From: Thermodesulfobacteriota bacterium
Lineage (GTDB): Bacteria > Desulfobacterota > UBA8473
Reading direction: 5' to 3'
DNA: 64,000 nt
NCBI GenBank assembly: GCA_040757775.1
Contig: JBFLWQ010000008.1
Coordinates: forward strand, 1 to 64,000
Every line of letters starts with the position of its first letter. Position 1 is the stretch's first letter. The position numbers and the translations under genes were made by a program. The notes under the pieces were generated by a model. That model had not been told where the DNA came from. It worked only from the letters and a program-made list of their open reading frames with translations, and searched no databases. Positions 9,439-18,436 of the stretch are shown one piece after another.

Positions 9439-10725
9439 ATGGGAATGACCATTACAGAGAAAATACTTGCTGATCATGCTGGAGAGCGTGAGGTTGAAGC
9501 GGGACAGATAATCAATGTAAGGGTAGATATAGCCCTGGGCAATGACATCACTGCTCCCATTGCCATCAAAGAGTTTAAAAAGGCAGGAGCATTAAAGGTA
9601 TTTGACAGGGAAAAGTTGGTTCTGCTTTCAGATCACTTCGCCCCGAATAAGGACATTAAATCCGCCAATCAAGCCAAGTTAATACGGGATTTCGCTAAAG
9701 AACAGAATATCATCCATTACTATGAAGTGGGTGAGATGGGGATCGAGCATGTCCTCCTCCCGGAGAAAGGGATAGTACTACCGGGGGATCTGGTGATAGG
9801 TGCCGACAGTCATACATGTACATATGGTGCACTGGGGGCTTTTTCTACCGGTGTTGGCAGTACTGACCTGGCAGCAGCTATGATTTCCGGGGAGTCATGG
9901 TTAAGGGTTCCTGAAACAATTAAGTTTGTCTATACTGGAAAACTAAAAAGGTGGGTGAGTGGAAAGGATCTTATCCTCTATACAATAGGGGATATTGGGG
10001 TAGACGGAGCCCTTTATAAGGCTATGGAATTTACAGGGGATGTTATAGAAAATCTCCCAATGGCCTACAGGTTTACCATGGCCAATATGGCGATAGAGGC
10101 CGGGGGAAAGAGTGGCATAATTGTCCCGGACAAAATAACAGAAGAGTATGTGGGTAGTAGGGCAAAGAGAGGGTATAAATTCTATTCAAGTGATAATGAT
10201 GCCAGGTACTGTGATGTAAGAGAATACAACGTCTCAAGGATTGAGCCTCAGGTTGCTTTTCCTCACCTCCCTGAAAATGTAAAAGGGGTCAGTGAAGCAG
10301 GAAATATTTCTATAGACCAGGTGGTAATAGGATCATGTACCAATGGAAGGCTGGAAGATATGAGGATAGCAGCCCGTATTTTAAAAGGCAGAAAGGCAGC
10401 CCCCTATACCCGGTTAATAATTATCCCGGCTACTCAGTGGGTCTACAGGCAGAGCATGAAAGAGGGGCTTTTTGACATTTTTCTGGATGCCAACGCCGCT
10501 ATCAGCACCCCAACCTGCGGCCCCTGTCTTGGTGGCCATATGGGGGTACTTGCCAAGGGAGAGCGGGCAGTGGCTACAACGAATAGAAACTTTGTGGGAA
10601 GAATGGGAGACCCTGAGAGTGAAGTCTATCTGGCAAATCCAGCAATAGCAGCGGCATCAGCTGTCCTTGGAAGAATAGGGAGCCCGGAAGAACTCCAAAA
10701 CCCAGGAGAAATAGATGAGATTTAA
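9439..10725 (+). CDS. leuC: 3-Isopropylmalate dehydratase large subunit
   Basis: This aconitase-family subunit isomerises 2- to 3-isopropylmalate. Its [4Fe-4S] cluster is held by Cys in [11 protein letters not shown] and in [11 protein letters not shown]. Substrate-site text such as [14 protein letters not shown] is also present. From the ATG at 9439 it is 428 aa, the bacterial/archaeal HacA-like length. The frame is open back to 9397, but [11 protein letters not shown] matches family N-termini and AGGGTAG lies about ten bases before it. The stop overlaps leuD by 11 bases. Confidence 0.93.
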   Translation: MGMTITEKILADHAGEREVEAGQIINVRVDIALGNDITAPIAIKEFKKAGALKVFDREKLVLLSDHFAPNKDIKSANQAKLIRDFAKEQNIIHYYEVGEMGIEHVLLPEKGIVLPGDLVIGADSHTCTYGALGAFSTGVGSTDLAAAMISGESWLRVPETIKFVYTGKLKRWVSGKDLILYTIGDIGVDGALYKAMEFTGDVIENLPMAYRFTMANMAIEAGGKSGIIVPDKITEEYVGSRAKRGYKFYSSDNDARYCDVREYNVSRIEPQVAFPHLPENVKGVSEAGNISIDQVVIGSCTNGRLEDMRIAARILKGRKAAPYTRLIIIPATQWVYRQSMKEGLFDIFLDANAAISTPTCGPCLGGHMGVLAKGERAVATTNRNFVGRMGDPESEVYLANPAIAAASAVLGRIGSPEELQNPGEIDEI

Positions 10726-11215
10726 GGGGAGGGTCTGGAAATTTGGATCAGATATTGACACGGATGCTGTTATACCTGCCCGTTATTTGAATACCTCTGA
10801 TCCGGAAGAACTGGCAAGGCACTGCATGGAAGATGTTGATCCATCCTTTGCCGAAAGGGTAAAACAGGGTGATATCATATTTGCGGGAAAAAACTTCGGT
10901 TGTGGATCATCGAGAGAACACGCCCCTATTGCAATAAAAGCAGCAGGGGTATCCTGCGTGGTTGCCAAGAGTTTTGCCAGGATATTTTATCGAAACTCTT
11001 TTAACATGGCCCTTCCTATAATGGAATGTCCCGAAGCCGTTGATGCCACCGAGGTTGGAGATGAGGTAGAGATAGACCTCGACAGGGGACAGATTATAAA
11101 TCATACAAGGCATAAAACCTTCAGTTGTGAATCCATTCCACCTTTTATGCAGGAATTAGTCCAGAGCGGGGGATTGATGGGATATGTAACAAAAAAGATG
11201 ATTAGTTCCCCCTGA
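10715..11215 (+). CDS. leuD: 3-Isopropylmalate dehydratase small subunit
   Basis: This swivel-domain partner of LeuC shows the family opening [21 protein letters not shown]-type text and the substrate-binding [11 protein letters not shown] loop at about residues 59-69. It is 166 aa, normal for the short LeuD form. The start lies within the end of leuC, so translation is coupled. It ends the leuCD segment; leuB lies 1.8 kb downstream beyond an accessory insertion. Confidence 0.93.
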   Translation: MRFKGRVWKFGSDIDTDAVIPARYLNTSDPEELARHCMEDVDPSFAERVKQGDIIFAGKNFGCGSSREHAPIAIKAAGVSCVVAKSFARIFYRNSFNMALPIMECPEAVDATEVGDEVEIDLDRGQIINHTRHKTFSCESIPPFMQELVQSGGLMGYVTKKMISSP

Positions 11216-11641
11216 AAAATTCCTCTGGAGCAAACATCGGCAATTCCATCCCTCAACTTCGCATGATGATTCAAGAAATAGAAGAAATATTGTGTCGTGA
11301 AGTTAGTGTTGATTAATGGAATTATTTATAAAAAATGTGATATTTTTCTTATCTTCACTTAAAAAAATCCCCATTTGACAGGTGGGACACCTGTCGGTTA
11401 TAAGATCACCATCCATAGTAGTCCGCCAGAAGCGGATCGGCTGTCTTGACTGCAATTCCTGAACCTGTCAGGAACAGGTTTTCATCATTCTTTGTGAGCT
11501 AATAGCTCATGAATGTTTCATAAAACTTACTGCCCGCACCAGCAGATAACAACACCCCAAAAGCAAAAGACATTCTTGAAATGCTTCGTACTTCTTCTGG
11601 CCTGCACCCGATAGCCATAGATTTCAATAGGTGAGAATATT
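11216..11641 (+). other. Gap with short palindromes and possible coding remnant
   Basis: No intact gene. Small inverted repeats such as GACAGGTGGGACACCTGTC (about 11379-11397) are present. From about 11529 to 11635 one + frame reads as protein-like text ending in KAKDILEMLRTSSGLHPIAI without a start codon, possibly a decayed C-terminus of an unrecognised gene. Together with the next gene this looks like inserted, partly decayed DNA between leuD and leuB. Confidence 0.35.
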
Positions 11642-12583
11642 ATGAGAAAAAACAAGGTGCTTGGTGGCCTATTTGGGTTATGCATTGGTGATGCGCTTGG
11701 AGTCCCAGTGGAATTTAAGTCCAGAAGCCAACTAAAGAAAAACCCCATTACAGATATGGTCGGTTACGGGAGTCACAATCAACCGCCGGGAACATGGTCA
11801 GATGACAGTTCGCTTGCTTTTTGTTTAGCCGAATCTCTTTGTAATGGTTTTGATATTCAAGATATTGCTGATAGATTTGTTAGATGGTTATACGAAGGCT
11901 ATTGGACTCCGTATGGTAGAGCTTTTGACATCGGAGGCACTACCCGTATTGCTATTTCTCGTTTAAAGAAGGGAATAAATCTTTTAGATGCAGGACCAAA
12001 TGACGAATTTAGCAATGGTAATGGGTCGTTGATGAGAATTTTGCCATTAGCATTTCAGTTAGAAAAATCTGATAGCCCTCAGCAATTTGTAATCACTCAT
12101 CAAGTATCCTGTTTAACACACGGACACATACGCTCTCAAATGGCATGTGGTATGTACATTCATCTCGTGATCAATATTCTTAAGGGAAACCCTCCCAAAT
12201 TGGCATACAAAAACATGAAAGATGTTGTTTTAAAATATTATTCCAAACCACCATATTCCATAGAATTAACTAATTTTGCGAGAATCTTAGAATCTGATAT
12301 ATTTGAATTGCCAGAAAAGTCTATCAAATCCAGTGGTTATGTGGTGGATACTCTAGAAGCAAGTCTATGGTGTTTTCTCAATAATAATTCTTATACAGAC
12401 ACTGTTCTCACTGCAGTAAATCTCGGTGGTGATACCGATACAACGGGAACTGTAGCTGGAGGATTGGCAGGCATATATTATGGCTACGAGAATATTCCAA
12501 AAAATTGGATAGATGTGGTAGTCAGAAAAAATGATATTATGGAGTTGGGGGAAAGATTATATGGGAAAATCTACGGTTCATAA
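11642..12583 (+). CDS. ADP-ribosylglycohydrolase (DraG/ARH family)
   Basis: It is predicted to remove ADP-ribose from a protein or other target using two Mg ions. The family motifs are GLCIGDALGVPVEF near the N-terminus, DDSSLAFCLAESL (first metal motif), NGNGSLMRILPLAF, and GGDTDTTGTVAGGLAGIYYG (second metal motif). The 313 aa are close to the usual length. A GGTGAG purine tract precedes the ATG. No ADP-ribosyltransferase partner is next to it. It sits alone in an AT-rich accessory segment between leuD and leuB, with remnants on either side, so it is probably acquired. Confidence 0.88.
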   Translation: MRKNKVLGGLFGLCIGDALGVPVEFKSRSQLKKNPITDMVGYGSHNQPPGTWSDDSSLAFCLAESLCNGFDIQDIADRFVRWLYEGYWTPYGRAFDIGGTTRIAISRLKKGINLLDAGPNDEFSNGNGSLMRILPLAFQLEKSDSPQQFVITHQVSCLTHGHIRSQMACGMYIHLVINILKGNPPKLAYKNMKDVVLKYYSKPPYSIELTNFARILESDIFELPEKSIKSSGYVVDTLEASLWCFLNNNSYTDTVLTAVNLGGDTDTTGTVAGGLAGIYYGYENIPKNWIDVVVRKNDIMELGERLYGKIYGS

Positions 12584-12670
12584 TAGAATCTATCTGGCTA
12601 CGCGCCTTTGGTACCCCGCCCAAATCCAGCTTCGCTGGACTTCAGATACGCTTTCGTTATTCTATATTCT

Positions 12671-12760
12671 GTCATTCCGTGCTCGACACGGAATCTAGTC
12701 TTTTAGTTTTTTGGATTCCTGCGCCTGCCCCGTACTTGATACGGAATTCACAGGAATGAC
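12671..12760. repeat. Interspersed repeat with GTCATTCC inverted ends
   Basis: It begins GTCATTCCGTGCTCGAC and ends CACAGGAATGAC, with internal ACGGAATCT and GATACGGAATTC, forming an imperfect inverted repeat related to that at 310-480. It lies in the 437-base gap before leuB, which otherwise holds only the small remnant listed next. Confidence 0.6.
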
Positions 12761-12940
12761 TATTGAACCCTGTAGCAAGCCAAGCTACAGGGAATTATCA
12801 AGTTAAAGGGCTTCAAGTAAACCTTGAGACTAACCAATGACAGAAAAAGAGTTCAACTGAACTTTCCCCTTAGAGAAAAAAACTCTATGAAAATAAGGGG
12901 CTATGATATATAATATGCCAAAGATGCTGGAGAAGATGAC

Positions 12941-13024
12941 TTGAAAATCAAAGGCATTATTTGGTTTGATGAGATTCTGGAAAAACTTGTAAGATTGAGC
13001 GAATTGGAGCTAAATTTCATATGA
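12941..13024 (+). pseudogene. Short remnant, possibly of a BrnT-like toxin
   Basis: A 27-codon frame from a TTG reads LKIKGIIWFDEILEKLVRL and stops at a TGA overlapping the leuB ATG. The text resembles the opening of some BrnT-like toxins (xIxxIIWxxxIxEKL), but the rest is missing. A chance reading frame or a leader peptide coupled to leuB are alternatives. Confidence 0.25.
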
Positions 13025-14091
13025 GCAAGAACGCATACAACATAGCGGTTATACCTGGTGATGGCACAGGTCCAGAGGTGGTTGCTGAAGGGCTCAAAAT
13101 ACTAAAGGCTGCTTCGGAGATAAACGGATTCAAGTATGATCTGATGGAGTATGACCTGGGAGGAGAGAGGTATCTTCGGACCAGTGAAATCCTCCCTGAT
13201 TCAGTAGTTGAAGAACTCCGGAAAATGGATGCAATATACCTGGGTGCGATAGGACATCCTGATGTGAAACCCGGAATCCTGGAGAGAGGGATACTCCTGA
13301 AGCTAAGATTTATGCTTGATCAGTATGTAAATCTCAGACCGGTAAAATTATACCCCGGTGTAGATACTCCACTCAAAAACAAGGGGCCAGAAGATATTGA
13401 CTTCGTGGTGGTTAGGGAAAATACAGAGGGTTTTTATGTGGGTTCCGGAGGGTTTTTGAAGAAAGGGACCCCTGATGAGGTGGCAATACAGGAGTCTATA
13501 AACACTAGAAAGGGTGTGGAAAGATGCATCAGATATGCCTTCGATTTATGTCGGAAGAGAAACAAATCTAAGAAGCTTACCCTATGCGGTAAGACAAATG
13601 TCTTGACCTACGCCTTTGACCTCTGGGATAGAACCTTTGAAGATGTTTCAAAGGACTACCCCGATATTACCACCGATTATGCCCATGTGGATGCAATATC
13701 CATGTGGTTGATAAAAAATCCTGAATGGTTTGATGTAATCGTCACTGATAATATGTTCGGAGATATAATCACTGACATCGGGGCTATAATTCAGGGAGGG
13801 ATGGGAATAGCTGCTGGTGGAAATATTAACCCCCAGGGAACCTGTATGTTTGAACCTATCGGAGGGTCAGCCCCAAAATACACTGGGAAAAATGTAATAA
13901 ACCCTTTAGCCGCAATTTCGGCCTGTCAGATGATGTTAGAGCATCTGGGAGAAGAAAATTCAGCAAAGCTTATAGAACATGCGGTCATCGGGGTGCTCAC
14001 CAGAGATATTAAGAGTCTCTCAGCAGGGGAGATGGGATATGGCACCAGAGAAGTCGGTGATTTAGTAATAAAGTACATGAAGGAGCTATAA
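13021..14091 (+). CDS. leuB: 3-Isopropylmalate dehydrogenase
   Basis: This NAD-dependent oxidative decarboxylase produces 2-oxoisocaproate in leucine synthesis. It shows [16 protein letters not shown] at the N-terminus, [19 protein letters not shown], the Mg-binding [15 protein letters not shown], and [13 protein letters not shown]. The sequence resembles the broader isocitrate/tartrate/isopropylmalate group, but its place in the leu cluster decides for LeuB. It is 356 aa. GGAG lies about 12 bases before the ATG. asd follows after 13 bases. Confidence 0.88.
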   Translation: MSKNAYNIAVIPGDGTGPEVVAEGLKILKAASEINGFKYDLMEYDLGGERYLRTSEILPDSVVEELRKMDAIYLGAIGHPDVKPGILERGILLKLRFMLDQYVNLRPVKLYPGVDTPLKNKGPEDIDFVVVRENTEGFYVGSGGFLKKGTPDEVAIQESINTRKGVERCIRYAFDLCRKRNKSKKLTLCGKTNVLTYAFDLWDRTFEDVSKDYPDITTDYAHVDAISMWLIKNPEWFDVIVTDNMFGDIITDIGAIIQGGMGIAAGGNINPQGTCMFEPIGGSAPKYTGKNVINPLAAISACQMMLEHLGEENSAKLIEHAVIGVLTRDIKSLSAGEMGYGTREVGDLVIKYMKEL

Positions 14092-14104
14092 GGGGTTAGG
14101 TCTT

Positions 14105-15127
14105 ATGAAGAAAGAGAAGTACAGCGTTGCAGTTGTTGGGGCAACAGGAGCAGTTGGCAATGAGATGGTAAAGATCCTGGAAGAACGGAAATTCCCTGTT
14201 GGGAAGTTAAAACTGCTGGCTTCCAGTAGGTCGGCTGGTTCTTACGTTGAGTTTTATGGTAAAGATATAAAGGTTGAGATACTCGATGAGGATTCTTTTA
14301 AAGGGGTTGATATTGCTTTGTTCTCAGCAGGGGGGACTGTAAGCGAAAAGTTTGCCCCCATTGCTGCCAGTTCAGGCTGTATAGTGGTTGACAATACCAG
14401 TGCCTTCAGAATGGACAGTCAGGTTCCCCTGGTGGTTACAGAGGTAAACCCCCATGCCATTGCCCAATATATGAATAAAGGGATTATTGCCAACCCCAAC
14501 TGTTCTACAATTCAGATGGTGGTGGCATTAAAGCCAATCCATGATGTGGCAAAGATCAAAAGGATTGTAGTATCAACTTATCAGGCGGTATCTGGAACCG
14601 GGAAAAAGGCTATAGATGAACTTCAGGATCAGACCAGGGATATACTGAGCTTTCAGGATGTTGAGTGTAAAGTTTATCCCCGCCAAATAGCCTTTAACTG
14701 TTTGCCCCATATAGATATCTTTCTCGAAAATGCCTATACTAAAGAAGAGATGAAGATGGTAAATGAGACCAGGAAGATACTGGTGGACGACTCAATCAGG
14801 GTAACTGCAACCACGGTGAGAGTGCCGGTGTTTTATGGTCATTCAGAATCAGTCAACATAGAAACCGAGAAAAAGATTACTGCAGATGAGGTGAGAAAGT
14901 TGCTTTCACAAGCCCCAGGGGTAACTGTTGTTGATGATCCTGCATCTGCAAGATACCCCCTGGCTATTGATGCTGCCGGCAAGGATGACACCTTTGTCGG
15001 AAGGATCCGGGAGGATGAATCCATTGAAAAAGGGATCAATATGTGGATTGTAGCGGATAACCTTCGCAAAGGTGCTGCCCTCAATGCCGTTCAGATTGCT
15101 GAAATCCTTGTAAAAGAGTATATTTAA
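14105..15127 (+). CDS. asd: Aspartate-semialdehyde dehydrogenase
   Basis: It reduces aspartyl phosphate to aspartate semialdehyde, feeding lysine, threonine, methionine and isoleucine synthesis. The NADP-binding GATGAVGNEMVKILEER starts the protein. The catalytic Cys is in NPNCSTIQMV at about residue 131. The C-terminal catalytic domain contains RVPVFYGHSESVNIE. It is 340 aa, the typical bacterial length. It closes the ilv/leu block and likely shares a transcript with leuB. Confidence 0.93.
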   Translation: MKKEKYSVAVVGATGAVGNEMVKILEERKFPVGKLKLLASSRSAGSYVEFYGKDIKVEILDEDSFKGVDIALFSAGGTVSEKFAPIAASSGCIVVDNTSAFRMDSQVPLVVTEVNPHAIAQYMNKGIIANPNCSTIQMVVALKPIHDVAKIKRIVVSTYQAVSGTGKKAIDELQDQTRDILSFQDVECKVYPRQIAFNCLPHIDIFLENAYTKEEMKMVNETRKILVDDSIRVTATTVRVPVFYGHSESVNIETEKKITADEVRKLLSQAPGVTVVDDPASARYPLAIDAAGKDDTFVGRIREDESIEKGINMWIVADNLRKGAALNAVQIAEILVKEYI

Positions 15128-15153
15128 GTAATATTTAATACCTTAAAAAAATC

Positions 15154-15182
15154 TTGACATTTCTTATCAATTAATGTATTTA
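15154..15182 (+). promoter_or_regulatory. Candidate sigma-70 promoter for polyamine cluster
   Basis: TTGACA at 15154-15159 and TATTTA at 15177-15182 are separated by 17 bases, near-consensus spacing, in the gap after asd. It would give a leader of about 440 bases before AdoMet decarboxylase. The leader contains a 23-codon ORF (15241-15312) and the hairpin at 15471-15502. Confidence 0.4.
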
Positions 15183-15470
15183 GACTTAGTTTTGATATTC
15201 TCTAATTAAACAGAACGTTTTCAATAGATAGGGGTTTTTATGGATACGGCGGATGAAGGTGAGGCCGATAATAAGAAGCTAAGCATCGGAAGGATGGTGG
15301 ATTGGGGGTAGCAATAAATAGAAAAAATGCCTCCCATTATATCCCACCACACTTCCCCTAGAGTCAGAAAATTGAGAATGCTGGCTCTTTAATTGCCCAA
15401 TTTTTCTTTAATAAGAATACGTTACAGTCTTGGTAACTTGTAGTTCCTTGGCAGGAGAATCTTAACCTTT

Positions 15471-15502
15471 AGATATCCAATCTGAGAAAAGATTGGATAT
15501 CT
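15471..15502. promoter_or_regulatory. Perfect 12-bp inverted repeat upstream of AdoMet decarboxylase
   Basis: Arms AGATATCCAATC (15471-15482) and GATTGGATATCT (15491-15502) pair perfectly around an 8-base loop, 127 bases before the speH-type ATG. No T-run follows on either strand, so an operator or mRNA hairpin is more likely than a terminator. The rest of the gap 15128-15628 shows no gene beyond the 23-codon ORF. Confidence 0.45.
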
Positions 15503-15628
15503 GGCAAAAACCATGAATGGTAAATGGCTTACGATTCACAAATTGCGATTTACGAGACTATAGTTCCTTTAGTCTCTATCCCGCTGATGATCATTGATAT
15601 TTTAAAGATAAAGGAGGTATTTGGAAAG

Positions 15629-16054
15629 ATGGATTATTTTGGACAACATCTAATGGTAGATGGCTATGGCGGTAACAGTAAAAAAATGGAAAACATTGAA
15701 TTGATCTATAATTTTCTGGATACCTATCCTGAAAAAATGGAAATGACAAAGATCATGCCGCCGTATGTTTTCAAATACATTGGAAAGAAACCCGAAGACT
15801 GGGGGTTATCAGGGGTTGTCCTTATCGCTGAAAGCCATATAAGCATCCACACTTTCCCTTTTAAACAGTACCTGAGCCTTGATATTTTTTCCTGCAAAAC
15901 ATTTGATTCAGACAATGCTATCTGTTTTGTAAAAGATATGTTTGGTCTGACAAAAACTGAAATCAAACTATTGAATAGAGGACTAGAATTTCCAAGAGAT
16001 ATCTGTTTGGCTACTGATATAGTATACAGAGAACGATTAAACATGGTTGGATAG
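15629..16054 (+). CDS. speH: S-adenosylmethionine decarboxylase proenzyme
   Basis: This pyruvoyl enzyme makes decarboxylated AdoMet, the aminopropyl donor for spermidine. The self-cleavage site is in LIAESHISIHTFP, between Glu68 and Ser69, with Ser69 becoming the pyruvoyl group. At 141 aa from the ATG at 15629 it has the prokaryotic class 1B length. The frame is open to 15524, but AAGGAGGT at 15611-15618 and the family opening MDYFGQHLMVDGYG fix the start. The deoxyhypusine-synthase-like gene begins 11 bases after the stop. Confidence 0.92.
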   Translation: MDYFGQHLMVDGYGGNSKKMENIELIYNFLDTYPEKMEMTKIMPPYVFKYIGKKPEDWGLSGVVLIAESHISIHTFPFKQYLSLDIFSCKTFDSDNAICFVKDMFGLTKTEIKLLNRGLEFPRDICLATDIVYRERLNMVG

Positions 16055-16065
16055 AGAGGATGCTG

Positions 16066-17112
16066 ATGGAAAATAATCATCTCTTGAAGGAAACGATCAG
16101 GCACATTGACATCAAGAACCTGGATATGCGTGGCCTTGTGAAAGCAATGGCACATATGGCATTCACCAGTAGAGATGTCTCTCGGGCGACCGAACACTTC
16201 GAGAGCATGCTAAGGGACAAAGATTGCACCATACTCTTAGGGCTAGCAGGTAGTTTAATCAGCGCAGGTTTGAAGCAGGTCATCATCGACATGATAGAAT
16301 ATAACATGGTTGATGCTATCGTGGCCACCGGTGCAAACATAGTCGACCAGGACTTTTTTGAGGCTCTGGGATATAAACATTATATTGGCAGTAAGCACGT
16401 AAACGACAATCACCTACGACAGTTAGGTATTGATCGGATCTACGATACATTTATTAATGAAGAGGAACTCAAGGTCTGTGATAGAACAATCGCAGAGATA
16501 GCTGAATCCCTTGCCCCAAGAACGCTTAGTTCACGTGAGTTCATCGACGAAATGGGTCGATGGATTGAACAGAATGGAAAAGACCAAAATTCTATAGTCC
16601 ACACCTGCTATCGTAAGCGGGTTCCTATCTTTTGTCCTGCCTTCTCTGATAGCTCGGCCGGGTTTGGTTTAATGCTGCACCAGTGGAACTCGCCTAGTAA
16701 TACAGTGCATATTGACTCAGTTCGGGATTTCTTAGAACTCACAAAGATAAAGCTGGATGCGCATTCCACAGGCATTTTTATCGTAGGAGGGGGCGTGCCC
16801 AAAAACTTTATCCAAGATACTGTCATAGCTGGGGAAGTGCTCGGGTTCAAAACTCCGATGCACAAGTATGCAGTCCAGATAACTGTAGCAGACGAGAGAG
16901 ACGGCGGTCTTTCCGGCTCTACTCTCAAGGAAGCCTGCTCCTGGGGTAAAGTAGACACGACATTTGAACAGATGGTCTATTCGGAAGCCACATTAGCTTT
17001 TCCTCTGATAGTTAGTGCTGCGTATCACGACGGTGCATGGAAAGCGAGAACAGAAAGACAATATTCTGCTCGACTTGATGAATGGCACGATTCGCGGCTG
17101 ACCCACAGGTGA
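16066..17112 (+). CDS. Deoxyhypusine-synthase-like enzyme (possible homospermidine synthase)
   Basis: The 348-aa DHS-fold protein contains NAD-site motifs (GLAGSLISAGL, VATGANIVDQDFFEALG, SDSSAGFG, IVGGGVPKNF) and the catalytic-lysine motif ACSWGKV with Lys295. Eukaryal and archaeal DHS modifies eIF5A. Bacteria lack eIF5A, and bacterial homologues are thought to transfer the aminobutyl group of spermidine to small amines, for example to make homospermidine. The ATG at 16066 has AGAGAGG seven bases before it; the ATG at 16060 is too close. It is coupled to AdoMet decarboxylase and lies upstream of agmatinase. Exact substrate unknown. Confidence 0.82.
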   Translation: MENNHLLKETIRHIDIKNLDMRGLVKAMAHMAFTSRDVSRATEHFESMLRDKDCTILLGLAGSLISAGLKQVIIDMIEYNMVDAIVATGANIVDQDFFEALGYKHYIGSKHVNDNHLRQLGIDRIYDTFINEEELKVCDRTIAEIAESLAPRTLSSREFIDEMGRWIEQNGKDQNSIVHTCYRKRVPIFCPAFSDSSAGFGLMLHQWNSPSNTVHIDSVRDFLELTKIKLDAHSTGIFIVGGGVPKNFIQDTVIAGEVLGFKTPMHKYAVQITVADERDGGLSGSTLKEACSWGKVDTTFEQMVYSEATLAFPLIVSAAYHDGAWKARTERQYSARLDEWHDSRLTHR

Positions 17113-17192
17113 GTCATACCCAATAACAGAAAGGGATTGAGCATGACAAGGCTAACCAGTAAAGGAGGCATCTAACCAGAGGGTAGAGCGAA

Positions 17193-18278
17193 ATGTCTAA
17201 CAACAGAACATCTATAAAGAGAGTTTTTGTAGTTTTCAGAGACCTTCCAAAGGAGAATGATGCGGTTGCCGTAGTTAAGGATTTCTTTGAAAAGCTTTCA
17301 CATAGCTATAGCTCAAGACAAAAATGGCAGGTCGACACTCTTGATTCTTCCTTGCCCTCCGGGCAACTACTCCTAACCGGAGTTTTGGATGCGGTTAAGC
17401 GGGCAGACCTTGTCATTGTGGTTGCTGGCCATATTTCTCATAATGTGGCATTCGAACTGGGCTTGGCGTATGCCCTTAACAAAGACTTGATTCTTCTTGC
17501 GCCCAAGCATGTTGTAAAGGATATCCCTGAAACTTTTTCGGATATTGCTGGCGTGAAATGTGCGGTCTACGATCCTGATAGTATCATGAAACTCCACGAC
17601 ATGCTAAAAGCGGAGCTGCATTTAATTGAAGCTGATTCTAAAGAAAGAAGCAGGTCGAAGGCTTTCTCGCCTGAGTATCACGTTGCTTTGGGGGATGTTT
17701 TACAACTCGAAGGCCTACATTGCGATGCCATAGACCAGTATCAGGCCGCCTCTGACTTGGATCCTCAAAACATCAGATATCTAGTGCTGCTGGGCCAAGC
17801 TTACGCGGCTATCTACGACCTTAGCCGAGCCGAAGAGGTACTACGTAAAGCATTGAACATTGATCCAAACTGTGCTTTAGCACTTGATTCACTGAGCCAA
17901 GTTCTCCTTGATGCTGGTAGATACAAGATCGCAATAGAGGACTGTTTGAATCCCCTTATCCGGTTTTTTCCAAGAACAGAAGCATATTACTTCAAGATGG
18001 CGGTAGCCTTCACGGAGCTCGGACAGCCGGAAAACGCAGCTAATTTTCTCGATCAAACTATCACAAATGGGCTCATGTTACCGCGGCTATTCTATGACCT
18101 CGCATGGACCGCTGCACGGGCATCGATAAAGTACAAAGCGAAAGAGCGGGAGCAATGGGTTCTTAAGGCATTGCATGCACTTCGGAAGGCCATCGAACTT
18201 GATCCAGCTTTGTCAGAGCGGGCTACTACTGATCAAGACTTCGACACACTCAGAAAGCGACAGGACTTTCCGCAGTGA
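17193..18278 (+). CDS. TIR-like/nucleoside-deoxyribosyltransferase-like domain fused to TPRs
   Basis: In this 361-aa protein, residues about 10-140 form an alpha/beta domain with VFVVFRDLPKEND, a conserved ADLVIVVAG strand, and SHNVAFELGLAYALNKDLIL. That FELG(L)A pattern is shared by TIR-like and nucleoside 2-deoxyribosyltransferase-like folds. Residues about 160-350 are TPR repeats (for example YHVALGDVLQLEGLHCDAID and the SRAEEVLRKALNIDPN type). Such domains can hydrolyse or sense nucleotides, but no function is assigned here. It interrupts the polyamine cluster and is followed by a remnant of a DHS-like gene, so it looks inserted. The ribosome site is weak. Confidence 0.6.
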   Translation: MSNNRTSIKRVFVVFRDLPKENDAVAVVKDFFEKLSHSYSSRQKWQVDTLDSSLPSGQLLLTGVLDAVKRADLVIVVAGHISHNVAFELGLAYALNKDLILLAPKHVVKDIPETFSDIAGVKCAVYDPDSIMKLHDMLKAELHLIEADSKERSRSKAFSPEYHVALGDVLQLEGLHCDAIDQYQAASDLDPQNIRYLVLLGQAYAAIYDLSRAEEVLRKALNIDPNCALALDSLSQVLLDAGRYKIAIEDCLNPLIRFFPRTEAYYFKMAVAFTELGQPENAANFLDQTITNGLMLPRLFYDLAWTAARASIKYKAKEREQWVLKALHALRKAIELDPALSERATTDQDFDTLRKRQDFPQ

Positions 18279-18436
18279 CCAAGTTGCCAAGTCAAAATGC
18301 TGCCACATTGGCTTTTCCTCTTATTGCCAGTGCAACTCTGAGCGGTTCCAGGGAAACATTGAAAGACAGGATAATTCCCAAGTTTAAAATGGGAAGAAAA
18401 TTTGGAGGTTTTGTAACTGAGTTTATTTTCTTCTGA
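18275..18436 (+). pseudogene. C-terminal remnant of a second deoxyhypusine-synthase-like gene
   Basis: The frame reads AATLAFPLIASATLSG, nearly identical to EATLAFPLIVSAAYHDG near the C-terminus of the upstream DHS-like protein. The DNA also matches closely: 18302-18334 against 16988-17020 share most bases. The frame continues (IIPKFKMGRKFGG) and stops at 18434-18436, inside the start of agmatinase. No start or catalytic domain is present. It is best read as the tail of a duplicated or replaced DHS-like gene. Confidence 0.55.
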
